DNA from: Streptomyces melanogenes | Lineage (GTDB): Bacteria > Actinomycetota > Actinomycetes > Streptomycetales > Streptomycetaceae | Reading direction: 5' to 3' | Assembly (NCBI RefSeq): GCF_014649795.1 | Contig: NZ_BMTS01000006.1 | Span: forward strand, 1-64,000 | DNA: 64,000 bases | Shown: positions 53,736 through 61,906 of the stretch, piece by piece | Numbering within the stretch: the stretch's first letter is position 1 | How the letters are laid out: the number at the start of each line of letters is the position of its first letter | The notes under the pieces: model-generated | What the model was told of the DNA's origin: nothing | The model's input: only the letters and a program-made list of their open reading frames with translations | Database searches by the model: none | Position numbers and translations under genes: made by a program

Positions 53736-54947
53736 CTACATCTGGCTGTAACCGTCCAGGAAGCTGCCGATCCGCGTCACGGCCCCGGCCAGATCCTGCG
53801 CCGAGGGAAGCGTCACGATGCGGAAGTGGTCGGGCTCGGGCCAGTTGAAGCCGGTGCCGTGGACGACCATGATCTTCTCGGCCCGCAGCAGGTCGAGGAC
53901 CATCTGGCGGTCGTCCTTGACCTTGTAGACCGCCGGGTCCAGACGGGGGAAGAGGTACAGCGCACCCTTGGGCTTCACGCAGGTGACGCCGGGGATCTGG
54001 GTCAGCAGGTCGTACGCCGTGTCGCGCTGTTCGAGCAGCCGCCCGCCCGGCAGCACCAGGTCCTCGATGGACTGGCGCCCGCCGAGCGCGGTGGCCACGG
54101 CGTACTGCGACGGCATGTTCGCGCACAGCCGCATGTTGGCGAGGATGGTGAGGCCCTCGATGTACGAGGAGGCGTGCGCCTTCGGGCCGCAGACCGCGAG
54201 CCAGCCGGAGCGGTACCCGGCCACGCGGTAGTTCTTGGACAGGCCGTTGAAGGTCAGGACCATCAGGTCCGGGGCGACGACGGCCGTCGGGGTGTGCGTG
54301 GCGCCGTCGTACAGGATCCGGTCGTAGATCTCGTCCGAGCAGACGATCAGGTTGTGGCGGCGGGCGATCTCGGTCAGCGACCGGAGCATCTCCTCGTCGT
54401 ACACCGCGCCCGTCGGGTTGTTCGGGTTGATGATCACGATCGCCTTGGTGCGGTCGGTGATCTTGCGCTCGATGTCGGCGAGGTCCGGCATCCAGTCGGA
54501 CTGCTCGTCGCAGCGGTAGTGCACGGCGGTGCCGCCGGCGAGCGAGACGGAGGCGGTCCACAGGGGGTAGTCCGGGGCCGGGACCAGCACCTCGTCGCCG
54601 TCGTCGAGCAGCGCCTGCATCGACATCTGGATCAGCTCGGAGACGCCGTTGCCGAGGTAGATGTCCTCGACGTCGAGGTCGATGCCCTTGGTCTGGTAGT
54701 GCTGCATGACCGCGCGGCGGGCGGAGAGCAGGCCCTTCGCGTCGCCGTACCCGTGCGCCCCGGAGAGGTTGCGGAGCATGTCCTCCAGGATCTCCGGCGG
54801 GCACTCGAAGCCGAACGCGGCGGGGTTGCCGGTGTTGAGCTTGAGGATGCGGTGCCCTGCCGCCTCCAGCCGCATGGCTTCTTCGAGAACCGGGCCGCGG
54901 ATCTCGTAACAGACATTGGCGAGCTTGGTCGACTGGATCACCTGCAT
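53736..54947 (-). CDS. Class-I PLP aminotransferase (alanine/aspartate type)
   Basis: A 403-aa aminotransferase. NPNNPTGAVYDEEML contacts the PLP ring (Asn), SDEIYDRILYDG holds the Asp/Tyr pair, and the internal-aldimine Lys is in TFNGLSKNYRVAGYRSGW; PEPDHFRIVTLPS has the substrate-carboxylate Arg. The first residues QVIQSTKLANVCYEIRGPVL are typical of the AlaT-like group that forms alanine from pyruvate and glutamate; other substrates cannot be excluded. ATG 54947 follows AAGGTGA. It is bracketed by 125-bp identical direct repeats. Confidence 0.9.
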   Translation of the reverse strand: MQVIQSTKLANVCYEIRGPVLEEAMRLEAAGHRILKLNTGNPAAFGFECPPEILEDMLRNLSGAHGYGDAKGLLSARRAVMQHYQTKGIDLDVEDIYLGNGVSELIQMSMQALLDDGDEVLVPAPDYPLWTASVSLAGGTAVHYRCDEQSDWMPDLADIERKITDRTKAIVIINPNNPTGAVYDEEMLRSLTEIARRHNLIVCSDEIYDRILYDGATHTPTAVVAPDLMVLTFNGLSKNYRVAGYRSGWLAVCGPKAHASSYIEGLTILANMRLCANMPSQYAVATALGGRQSIEDLVLPGGRLLEQRDTAYDLLTQIPGVTCVKPKGALYLFPRLDPAVYKVKDDRQMVLDLLRAEKIMVVHGTGFNWPEPDHFRIVTLPSAQDLAGAVTRIGSFLDGYSQM

Positions 54948-55143
54948 GACGGTCACCTTACGGGGGCGTTTCGGGGGCCGCGCGGTGTTTGTGGCCCGGG
55001 GCGTGTGGCCGGGCGGAGCCGTGGCTTCCATCGGAATGCGGCGCGGGGGGTGGGGCCGTGGGATTGCTGGGCGGGGCCGGGGCGCGGGCTTGGATTACGC
55101 GCGCCCCGCACCGGGGCGGTGAGATGCACCACGGTGCGTTGTC
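54948..55143. other. Aminotransferase upstream region
   Basis: A 196-bp GC-rich stretch, beginning with the aminotransferase ribosome site, with no plausible gene. The plus-strand frame from 54916 is antisense at its start and lacks coding character. The repeat (copy 9) begins directly after it. Confidence 0.4.
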
Positions 55144-55355
55144 ATGTGCGACCCGGTGGCGGGCTGGTCGCGCAGTTCCCCGCGCCCCTAAAAGCGCCCC
55201 TCCGGGCCGCCCAGGGAGGATGCCGCGGAGCGGCACTTAAGGGGCGCGGGGAACTGCGCGAGCAACCCACCACCGGGTCGCAGACGAAGGCCGGGCTGAC
55301 AAGGGGCGCGGGGAACTGCGCGCTCAGCCCACCACCGGCCCGCAGACGAAGGCCG
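55144..55355. repeat. Dispersed repeat, copy 9: palindromic variant A plus extra half-unit
   Basis: A palindromic unit (55144-55288) whose last 125 bp equal copy 8, then an inverted half-unit (GGGGCGCGGGGAACTGCGCG...CCGGCCCGCAGACGAAGG, 55302-55349). It lies in a divergent region between the aminotransferase and alkylsulfatase-like genes, the only copy not at a gene's 3' end. Confidence 0.9.
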
Positions 55356-55473
55356 GGCCGCGGACATGGCCGGTTCAGAACCGGACATTGTCGGCCAAGG
55401 CCGACCCCCACACGCTTCCCACCCCCGCCCCGCAGGGATACGTTCCCGCCCCACGGACCCCCGAGGAGGCAGC

Positions 55474-57351
55474 ATGACCAACGGCAAGCAGCGCGAGCCC
55501 GTCGAGCCGACCCCGTTCGTCGTCCGCAGCAACCGGCCCGCCGCGCAGGGCGTCCCGTCCGACGTCTCGGACTTCCGCAACGCCTCGCAGGGGCTGCTCG
55601 CACCCCCGGACCTCCCCGTGATCCCCGCCCGGGACGGCAAGGGGTACGCCTGGCACTTCGCCCGGTTCGACTTCCTGCGGGAAGTGGAGGAGATCCCGGC
55701 GGCTGTCAACGCCCGCGTCTGGCGCCAGGGCCGTATGAACGCCATGGCGGGCCTCTACCTCGTCACCCGCGCGGAAGACGGCGGCGTCTACCAGGTCCGC
55801 GGCTACGACCTCGCCAACATGACGATCGTCGAGGGCCGCACCGGACTGATCGTGATCGACCCCCTCGGCTCGTACGAGACCGCCCAGCACGCCCTGCGCC
55901 TCTACCGCGCCACCACCGACGACCGCCGCCCGGTCAGGGCGATCGTCTACACCGCCAGCTGCGTCGACCACTTCGGCGGCTCGCGCGGCCTCTTCGCGGA
56001 CGAAGGGGACACCGTCCCCGACGACCTCGCCGTGTACGCGCCCGACGGCTTCCTCGACGACGCCGTCCGCCGCCACGTCGTGGAGGGCCTGGCCACGGCG
56101 TGCCTGGTCGACCACACGTACGGCACCCGCCTGGAGGCCGGCCCGTACGGCCTGATCGACAGCGGACCCGGCCTCACCGTCTCCGCGGGCGAGGCCACCC
56201 TGATCCCGCCGACCCACCAGCTCTCCGGCGAGGTCGAGGCCGACGGCGTGCGCCTCGTCCTCCAGCCCGCCGCGGGCCTCCAGTCCCCGGCCGAGATGAA
56301 CGTCTACCTCCCCGACCGCAAGGTCCTCTACCTCACCGCCCCCGGCCTGCTCGGCGGCCTCGGCGACGTACGCGCCCGCCACCTCGACGAGACGCTGAAG
56401 GCCTTCGGCGGGATCGCGGAGATCGTGGCCGGGGCGTACGAGTGGCCCGGCTGGGGCGACAAGGCCGTCTCCGCCCGGCTCGCCGCGCGCCGGGACGCCT
56501 GGGTCCGGCGCCAGAGCCAGCCCTCGAACCAGCCGTTCTACGCCCCCGGCTACGTCGGCACCGCCACCCAGGCCGCCCGCCAGACCTGGCTGCGCCTGCT
56601 CGGCCACGAGTTCGTCGCCGCCACCGACGCCGTCGCCGCGACCCCCGCCTCCGCCGCCACCGCCCAGCGGTACGTGGTGGCCCTCGGCGGCGCCGAGGCG
56701 GTGCTCGCCGCCGCGCGCGAGGAGTACGACGCCGAGACGCCCCGGTACGGCCGGGTCGTCGAGCTCCTCGACCACGTCGTGGCCGCCGCCTGCGACCGGG
56801 CGACCGTGTCGGCGGCGGTCCTGGAGGCCGCCACCTCGCTCCAGGCCCTGGCGCTGACCCAGCTCGGCTACCTCGCCGAGTACGGCCCGCTGCGCAACGC
56901 CTATCTGACGGCCGCCCGCGACCTGCGCCCCGGCCCGCAGCCGCCCGGCTCCCGCCCGGTCGTCGCCGACCTGGTCCGCCACGCCAACCCCGCCCAGTAC
57001 TTCGCCGCCGTGGCCGCCCGCCTGGACGGCCCCCGGGCCGCCGAACTGCGCGACCCCGTCGTCCTGTTGTGGCACTTCACCAACACCGGCCAGTCGGGCG
57101 TCACCGTGCTGCGCGACGGCGTCCTCGTCTACACCGACACACGCGGCGACACCATGCCGCCCGGCGTCGACAAGCCGCACGCCACGATCACGCTCACCCG
57201 CGAGACCCTCGATCAACTCCTCGCCCCGGGCCCGGACTTCGCCGCCAACTTCGACGCGGCGGTCCGCGCGGGCCGCGTCCAGACCGACGACCGGACCGCG
57301 GCCGACACGGTCTTCGGCTACCTGCTCCCGGGGGTGCAGGCCGTGAACTGA
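55474..57351 (+). CDS. Alkylsulfatase-like MBL-fold protein, metal ligands lost
   Basis: A 625-aa homologue of class-III alkylsulfatases (SdsA1 type): MBL domain about 85-340, alkylsulfatase dimerisation domain about 345-480 (NQPFYAPGYVGTATQAARQT) and a C-terminal SCP2-like domain (about 500-620). The zinc motif T-H-S-H-x-D-H reads T160-A-S-C-V-D-H166; the two later Glu ligands are Gln270 (LQSPAEM) and Ala289 (YLTAPG), and the late His block is missing. It is therefore unlikely to be a dinuclear zinc hydrolase. ATG 55474 follows CGAGGAGGC. Otherwise intact, with no stop or shift. Confidence 0.82.
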   Translation: MTNGKQREPVEPTPFVVRSNRPAAQGVPSDVSDFRNASQGLLAPPDLPVIPARDGKGYAWHFARFDFLREVEEIPAAVNARVWRQGRMNAMAGLYLVTRAEDGGVYQVRGYDLANMTIVEGRTGLIVIDPLGSYETAQHALRLYRATTDDRRPVRAIVYTASCVDHFGGSRGLFADEGDTVPDDLAVYAPDGFLDDAVRRHVVEGLATACLVDHTYGTRLEAGPYGLIDSGPGLTVSAGEATLIPPTHQLSGEVEADGVRLVLQPAAGLQSPAEMNVYLPDRKVLYLTAPGLLGGLGDVRARHLDETLKAFGGIAEIVAGAYEWPGWGDKAVSARLAARRDAWVRRQSQPSNQPFYAPGYVGTATQAARQTWLRLLGHEFVAATDAVAATPASAATAQRYVVALGGAEAVLAAAREEYDAETPRYGRVVELLDHVVAAACDRATVSAAVLEAATSLQALALTQLGYLAEYGPLRNAYLTAARDLRPGPQPPGSRPVVADLVRHANPAQYFAAVAARLDGPRAAELRDPVVLLWHFTNTGQSGVTVLRDGVLVYTDTRGDTMPPGVDKPHATITLTRETLDQLLAPGPDFAANFDAAVRAGRVQTDDRTAADTVFGYLLPGVQAVN

Positions 57352-57362
57352 GCCCGGGCGGA

Positions 57363-57395
57363 GGCGGGGACGGCGAACGCGGGACCGTCCCCGCC
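57363..57395 (+). terminator. Hairpin terminator after alkylsulfatase-like gene
   Basis: GGCGGGGACGG (57363-57373) pairs perfectly with CCGTCCCCGCC (57385-57395) over an 11-nt loop, 12 bp after the stop codon. Confidence 0.75.
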
Positions 57396-57507
57396 GAGCC
57401 CGGAGTCCCGTACGTAGACGCTCTGGTTCGAACTGATCCTCGACGGGCGGCTATGATCCGTCGACTTTCGACGTATTCACAGCATCCGCACATACCGGGG
57501 GGACCAC

Positions 57508-58752
57508 GTGCGTTCCATGTCTGCGCGCCTCATACGCGGCGGGCTCGCGGCCGCCGCCACGGCGGGGCTGGCCGCCACCGTCACCACCGCGCCCGCCCGG
57601 GCCGCGAGCGGCTACGACCGCTGCGCCTACGGCAAGCTGTGCGTCTTCAGCGAGCCGCTGGGCAAGGGCGACATGCTGGTCGTCTCCGGGTCCATGCTGC
57701 GGCTGGGGTCCTGGGACAACCGCATCAGCTCCTTCGCGAACTACTCCGACATGCCCGTCTGCTTCAACAGCGAGCCGGACCTCGAAGGGAACCCGGAGCG
57801 GGCCAGGGCCACGCACTACTACTCCGGCCAGGTGTCGTTCGACGAGAGCTCCCGGCCCGACCTCGACAACACCGTCAGCTCGCTCGACCTGGACCCCGAG
57901 GCGGACTACTTCTGCGGTACGGAGGGGCGCTTCCCGACGTACTCCACCTGGCAGTCCGAGACCAGGCAGCGCCCGGCCGGGCTGCCCGCCTCGGCCGCGT
58001 TCGGGGACGCCGACGGCGACGGCTTCGGCGACCTGTACGCGCGCGACAAGTTCGGGCAGCTGTGGACGGACCACGCCTACGCGAGCAAGACCCGCACCCG
58101 GGTCGTGGGCGGCGGCTGGAACGCGATGACCCAGCTCACCCGGCACGGCGACTACAACGGGGACGCCAAGGAGGACCTGTTCGCCCGGGACCGCTCCGGC
58201 GTCCTGTGGTTCTACCCGGGCCTGGGTGACGGCACCTTCGGTGACCGCGTCAAGGTCGGCGGGGGCTGGAACGCCATGCGCGACCTGACGGCCGCCGGGG
58301 ACCTGACGGGCGACGGCCGCGCCGACCTGCTCGCCGCCGACACCACCGGCACCCTGTGGACGTACCCCGGTGACGGGCACGGCACCTTCGGCGCGCGGCA
58401 GAAGGTCGGCGGGGGCTGGAAGGTCATGAACGAGCTGGTCGGGGCCGGTGACATGAACTCCGACAAGCGGGCCGACCTGGTGGCCCGGGACACCGCAGGG
58501 AAGCTGTGGTTCTACCCCGGCACCAGGCGCGGCACCTTCGGCGACCGCAAGCTCATCGGCACCGGCGGCTGGAACGGGCTCACCGAGCTGGCGGGCGTCG
58601 GCGACGTCACCGGCGACGGCCGCCCGGACCTGGTCGCGCACGCGCCGGGGCAGAAGGAGCTCCGCGTGTACCCGGGCACGGGCGCGGCGGACGGCGGCCT
58701 GCGGTCCCCGAAGCAGTACGCCCAGGCCCGCTCCACCCACCTCGTCCTCTGA
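57508..58752 (+). CDS. Secreted I36-like / FG-GAP repeat protein, paralogue 1
   Basis: A 414-aa exported protein: signal peptide (1-33, ending PARAA), then a peptidase-inhibitor-I36-like domain (about 35-140: YDRCAYGKLCVFSEPLGKGD, SWDNRISSFANYSD). Five FG-GAP/VCBS-type propeller blades follow (about 165-400) with a 45-48-residue period, each containing GDxxGDgxxDLxARD and LWFYPGxGxGTFGDR. The acidic loops look like Ca-binding sites. Two extra Cys (VCFNSE, YFCGTE) could pair. GTG 57508 follows GGGGGG. A TATGAT hexamer at 57452 is a candidate -10. Tandem with a close paralogue. Confidence 0.85.
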   Translation: MRSMSARLIRGGLAAAATAGLAATVTTAPARAASGYDRCAYGKLCVFSEPLGKGDMLVVSGSMLRLGSWDNRISSFANYSDMPVCFNSEPDLEGNPERARATHYYSGQVSFDESSRPDLDNTVSSLDLDPEADYFCGTEGRFPTYSTWQSETRQRPAGLPASAAFGDADGDGFGDLYARDKFGQLWTDHAYASKTRTRVVGGGWNAMTQLTRHGDYNGDAKEDLFARDRSGVLWFYPGLGDGTFGDRVKVGGGWNAMRDLTAAGDLTGDGRADLLAADTTGTLWTYPGDGHGTFGARQKVGGGWKVMNELVGAGDMNSDKRADLVARDTAGKLWFYPGTRRGTFGDRKLIGTGGWNGLTELAGVGDVTGDGRPDLVAHAPGQKELRVYPGTGAADGGLRSPKQYAQARSTHLVL

Positions 58753-58784
58753 CCCCCTCACTGTTCTCGAACGGAGTTCGGTCC

Positions 58785-60017
58785 ATGCTCGGCACCACCT
58801 CGGCCCGGCGCCTGATCGGTACGGCCACCGCCGTCGCCGCCTCGCTGGCCACCCTGCTCACCGCGGCCCCGCAGGCGGCCGCCGCGGAGAACTACGACCG
58901 CTGCCCGGCGGGCAAGCTCTGCGTGTTCCAGTACGGGGACTTCAAGGGCAAGATGGAGATCGTCTCCTCCAGCCGCCCCACCCTGGGCATCTGGAACAAC
59001 TCGATCTCGTCCTTCGTCAACAACAGCGACCTCTACGTCGCGATGGCCCAGGACGCCGACTACGGCGGCGAGCACTACTACATCAGTCCGCACAGCGGCC
59101 CCAACGACCTCTCCGGCGGCACCATCGGCCGGCAGTGGGACAACAGGATCAGCTCCATCCGGGTGGCGACCACCGACTACGAGGTCACCCAGGGCGTGCC
59201 GTGGATGGAGTGGTTCGTCCAGGACCACGAGAAGCGGCCCGCCGGGCTGCCCGCGGTGGCGCAGTTCGGCGACCTGAACAACGACGGCCGCCCCGACCTC
59301 CTGGAGCGCGCGGACGACGGGCGGCTGTGGTTCCTGTCGGGCATCGGCGACGCCGACTGGGTCACCAAGGGCAAGCTCGTGGGCGGCGGCTGGAACGCGA
59401 TGACCCAGCTGACCCGGCACGGCGACTACAACGGGGACGGCAGGGAGGACATCTACGCCCGCGACCGCTCCGGCGTCCTCTGGTTCTACCCGGGCCGGGG
59501 CGACGGCGCCTTCGGCGACCGCGTCAAGGTCGGCGGCGGCTGGAACTCCATGCGCGAGATCAGCGCGGCCGGTGACCTCAACGGCGACGGCCGCCGCGAT
59601 CTGCTGGCCCGCGACACCTCCGGGGTGCTGTGGTCCTACCCGGGCAACGGCCGGGGCATCTTCGGCGACCGCGTGAAGGTCGGCGGCGGCTGGAACGTCA
59701 TGAACCAGCTCGCCTCGCCCGGCGACCTCAACGGCGACGGCAAGGCGGACCTGGTGGCCCGCGACGGTTCCCGGAACCTGTGGCTGTACCCGGGCAACGG
59801 CCGCAGCAACTTCGCCGGCCGCACCAAGCTGCCGTACGCCTGGCCCGCGGACGCCCCGGTGCTGGCCACCGGTGACGTCAACGGGGACGGGATCTCCGAC
59901 CTGATGCGGCCCATCGACTCCCAGCTGTTCGCGTACTTCGGTGACGGACGCGGCGGGCTCGGCTCCCCGTACGCGGACATGCTCTGGGACACGGCCCGTA
60001 ACGTGCGGGTCTTCTGA
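58785..60017 (+). CDS. Secreted I36-like / FG-GAP repeat protein, paralogue 2
   Basis: A 410-aa exported protein of the same design as its upstream neighbour: signal peptide (1-33, ending AAAAE), an I36-like N-domain (YDRCPAGKLCVFQYGDFKGK; IWNNSISSFVNNSD; QWDNRISSIRV) and FG-GAP blades with KVGGGWN junctions. The central blades of the two proteins are nearly identical (GGGWNAMTQLTRHGDYNGD, RDRSGVLWFYPG), which points to a recent duplication or gene conversion. ATG 58785 follows ACGGAG; only 32 bp separate the genes, so they are probably co-transcribed. Extracellular; ligand unknown. Confidence 0.85.
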   Translation: MLGTTSARRLIGTATAVAASLATLLTAAPQAAAAENYDRCPAGKLCVFQYGDFKGKMEIVSSSRPTLGIWNNSISSFVNNSDLYVAMAQDADYGGEHYYISPHSGPNDLSGGTIGRQWDNRISSIRVATTDYEVTQGVPWMEWFVQDHEKRPAGLPAVAQFGDLNNDGRPDLLERADDGRLWFLSGIGDADWVTKGKLVGGGWNAMTQLTRHGDYNGDGREDIYARDRSGVLWFYPGRGDGAFGDRVKVGGGWNSMREISAAGDLNGDGRRDLLARDTSGVLWSYPGNGRGIFGDRVKVGGGWNVMNQLASPGDLNGDGKADLVARDGSRNLWLYPGNGRSNFAGRTKLPYAWPADAPVLATGDVNGDGISDLMRPIDSQLFAYFGDGRGGLGSPYADMLWDTARNVRVF

Positions 60018-60033
60018 CGACTTGTCAGGTGTT

Positions 60034-61647
60034 TTACGGGGTGGGCGTTCTGCGGACCGCCCGCCCCGCCAGCACGTCCGTGCGCCGGCCGTCCTCGATG
60101 ACGAACCTGCCGTCGATCAGGACGTACGGGATGCCGGTGGGCAGGGTGCGGGGGTGCTCGAAGGTCGAGCCCGCCGCGACCGCCTCCGGGTCGAAGAGCA
60201 CGAGGTCCGCGCGGTAGCCCTCCTTGATCAGGCCCCGGTCCGGGAGGCGCAGCCGGGCCGCCGGGCGCGAGGTCAGATGGGCGACCATCTCCTCCAGGGG
60301 GAGAACGCCTAGGTCACGGGCGTAGTGGCCCAGGTAGTGGGGGAACGTGCCGTAGGCGCGGGGGTGGGGCTTGTCGCCCTGGAGGATGCCGTCGCTGCCG
60401 CCGGTGTGGACGCGGTGGCGCATGATCGCCCGGACGTTCTCCTCGTGGCCCACGTGCTGGAGGATCGTCGAGCCGAGGCCGTCGTCGATCAGGAGGCGGC
60501 GGGCGGTGGTCCAGGGCGCCTCGCCGCGCGCCCGGGCCGACTCGGCGACCGTGCGGCCCACGAACGACGCGAGCCCTGGCTCGCCCACCCCCGAGATCTC
60601 GATCGTCTCCCAGTCGATCGGCACCCCGTGGCAGCCGTCCGACCCCACCACCTCCAGGGCGTGCCGGATCCGCTCGGCCGCCGCGTCGTCCCGCAGCCGC
60701 GCGAGGACCGTCTCAGGCCCGCCCTCGCCCGCCCAGCTCGGCAGCATCGCGGCGAGCGTCGTACAGCCCGGGGTGTACGGATAGGTGTCGAGCGTGATGT
60801 CCGAACCGGTGGCGAGCGCTTGGTCGAGGAGGGTGAGGAGCTCGGGCGCCTTTCCTTCGTTGACGCCGAAGTTCATGGTGGCGTGGGCCAGGTGGAGCGC
60901 GCAGCCGGCCGCGCGGGTGAGCTCGACCATCTCCTCGTAGGCGCGGAGGGCGCCCGCGCCGTACGAGCGGTGGTGGGGGCAGTAGTAGCCGCCGTACCGG
61001 GCGACGACCTTGCAGAGTTCGGTGAGCTCGGCGTCGGGGGCGTACATGCCGGGGGTGTACGTGAGCCCGGACGACATGCCGACCGCGCCCTGTTCGAGGC
61101 CCTCGGCCACCAACTGTCGCATGCGGTCCAGCTCTTGGGGGGTGGCCTCGCGGTCCTCCCAGCCCATCGCGTACATCCGGACCGTGCCCTGCGGGATCAG
61201 GTAGGCGGCGTTGACCGCGATGCCGTTGCCGTCGAAGCCGTGGTCGAGGCGGTCGAGGTAGCCGCCGACGTCGCGCCAGTCGAAGTCGATGTCCGAGCCG
61301 TCGCCGTTCCAGCCGGTGATCGCCTTGCGGACCTCGGTGAGGGTGCGGTCGTCCGTGGGCGCGTACGAGAGGCCGTCCTGGCCCAGGACTTCCAGGGTGA
61401 CGCCCTGGGCGGCCTTGGCGCGGTGGTCCGGGTCGCGGAGGAGGGCTAGGTCGGAGTGGGCGTGCATGTCGATGAAGCCGGGGGATAGGGCCAGGCCTTG
61501 GGCTTCGATGGTGCGGGTGCCGGTGAGGCGGGGTGCGCCCTCTTTGTGCAGTGCGGCGATTCGGCCGTCTTTGATGCCGACGTCTGCGCGGTGGCGGGGG
61601 GTGCCGGTGCCGTCTATGACTAGGGCGTCGCGGATGACTAGGTCCAT
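60034..61647 (-). CDS. N-acyl-D-amino-acid deacylase (D-aminoacylase)
   Basis: A 537-aa amidohydrolase that releases D-amino acids from N-acyl-D-amino acids. The N-terminal VIRDALVIDGTGTPRHRADV strand region and PGFIDMHAHSDLALLRDPDH (metal HxH) are typical; HHRSYG, ALHLAHATMN and VHTGGSDGIL carry the further His and the late catalytic Asp. ATG 61647 begins MDLVIRDALVIDG; the extension to 61695 is not supported. It lies downstream of a D-amino-acid deaminase gene on the same strand, with a dispersed repeat between, consistent with D-amino acid use. Confidence 0.9.
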   Translation of the reverse strand: MDLVIRDALVIDGTGTPRHRADVGIKDGRIAALHKEGAPRLTGTRTIEAQGLALSPGFIDMHAHSDLALLRDPDHRAKAAQGVTLEVLGQDGLSYAPTDDRTLTEVRKAITGWNGDGSDIDFDWRDVGGYLDRLDHGFDGNGIAVNAAYLIPQGTVRMYAMGWEDREATPQELDRMRQLVAEGLEQGAVGMSSGLTYTPGMYAPDAELTELCKVVARYGGYYCPHHRSYGAGALRAYEEMVELTRAAGCALHLAHATMNFGVNEGKAPELLTLLDQALATGSDITLDTYPYTPGCTTLAAMLPSWAGEGGPETVLARLRDDAAAERIRHALEVVGSDGCHGVPIDWETIEISGVGEPGLASFVGRTVAESARARGEAPWTTARRLLIDDGLGSTILQHVGHEENVRAIMRHRVHTGGSDGILQGDKPHPRAYGTFPHYLGHYARDLGVLPLEEMVAHLTSRPAARLRLPDRGLIKEGYRADLVLFDPEAVAAGSTFEHPRTLPTGIPYVLIDGRFVIEDGRRTDVLAGRAVRRTPTP

Positions 61648-61691
61648 GGTCCGGTTTCCGTTTGCGGTGGCTGATGTCGCGGGCGGATTCC

Positions 61692-61901
61692 CCACCCCGC
61701 CCCTTCCCGAAAGCCCTCTGGCGGGCGGCCGGGTGTGGGTCGGGGTGGGCTGCCGGGGGCTTTGCCCCCGGACCCCCTTGCTTTGTCTGCGGGCCGTGGT
61801 GGGTTGCTCGCGCAGTTCCCCCGCGCCCCTTAATGGGCCCGGAGGGCCCTCCTAGGGGCGCGGGGAACTGCGCGGCCAGCCAGCCACGGTCCGCAGTCGA
61901 A
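61692..61901. repeat. Dispersed repeat, copy 10: palindromic variant A with CCCCTTCCCG module
   Basis: The left part CCACCCCGCCCCTTCCCGAA (61692-61711) matches the outer arm of copy 3. Then GTCTGCGGGCCGTGGTGGG (from 61785), TTGCTCGCGCAGTTCC, a short centre TTAATGGGCCCGGAGGGCCC, and the inverted arm AGGGGCGCGGGGAACTGCGC ending GGTCCGCAG near 61895. Confidence 0.85.
61753..61771. terminator. Small hairpin, D-amino acid region
   Basis: CCGGGGGC-TTT-GCCCCCGG, a perfect 8-bp stem between the deaminase and D-aminoacylase genes, directly next to dispersed repeat copy 10. It may stop read-through between the two genes. Confidence 0.5.
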
Positions 61902-61906
61902 AACGC

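Noticed and set aside
57424..57440. GGTTCGAAC resembling a tRNA T-loop
   Set aside because: No matching acceptor, D or anticodon stems around it.
53826..58229. Very long plus-strand open frame (over 1,400 codons)
   Set aside because: It runs antisense to the aminotransferase and out of frame with the alkylsulfatase-like and first FG-GAP genes, has Arg/Pro-rich low-complexity sequence, and exists only because stops are rare at high GC.
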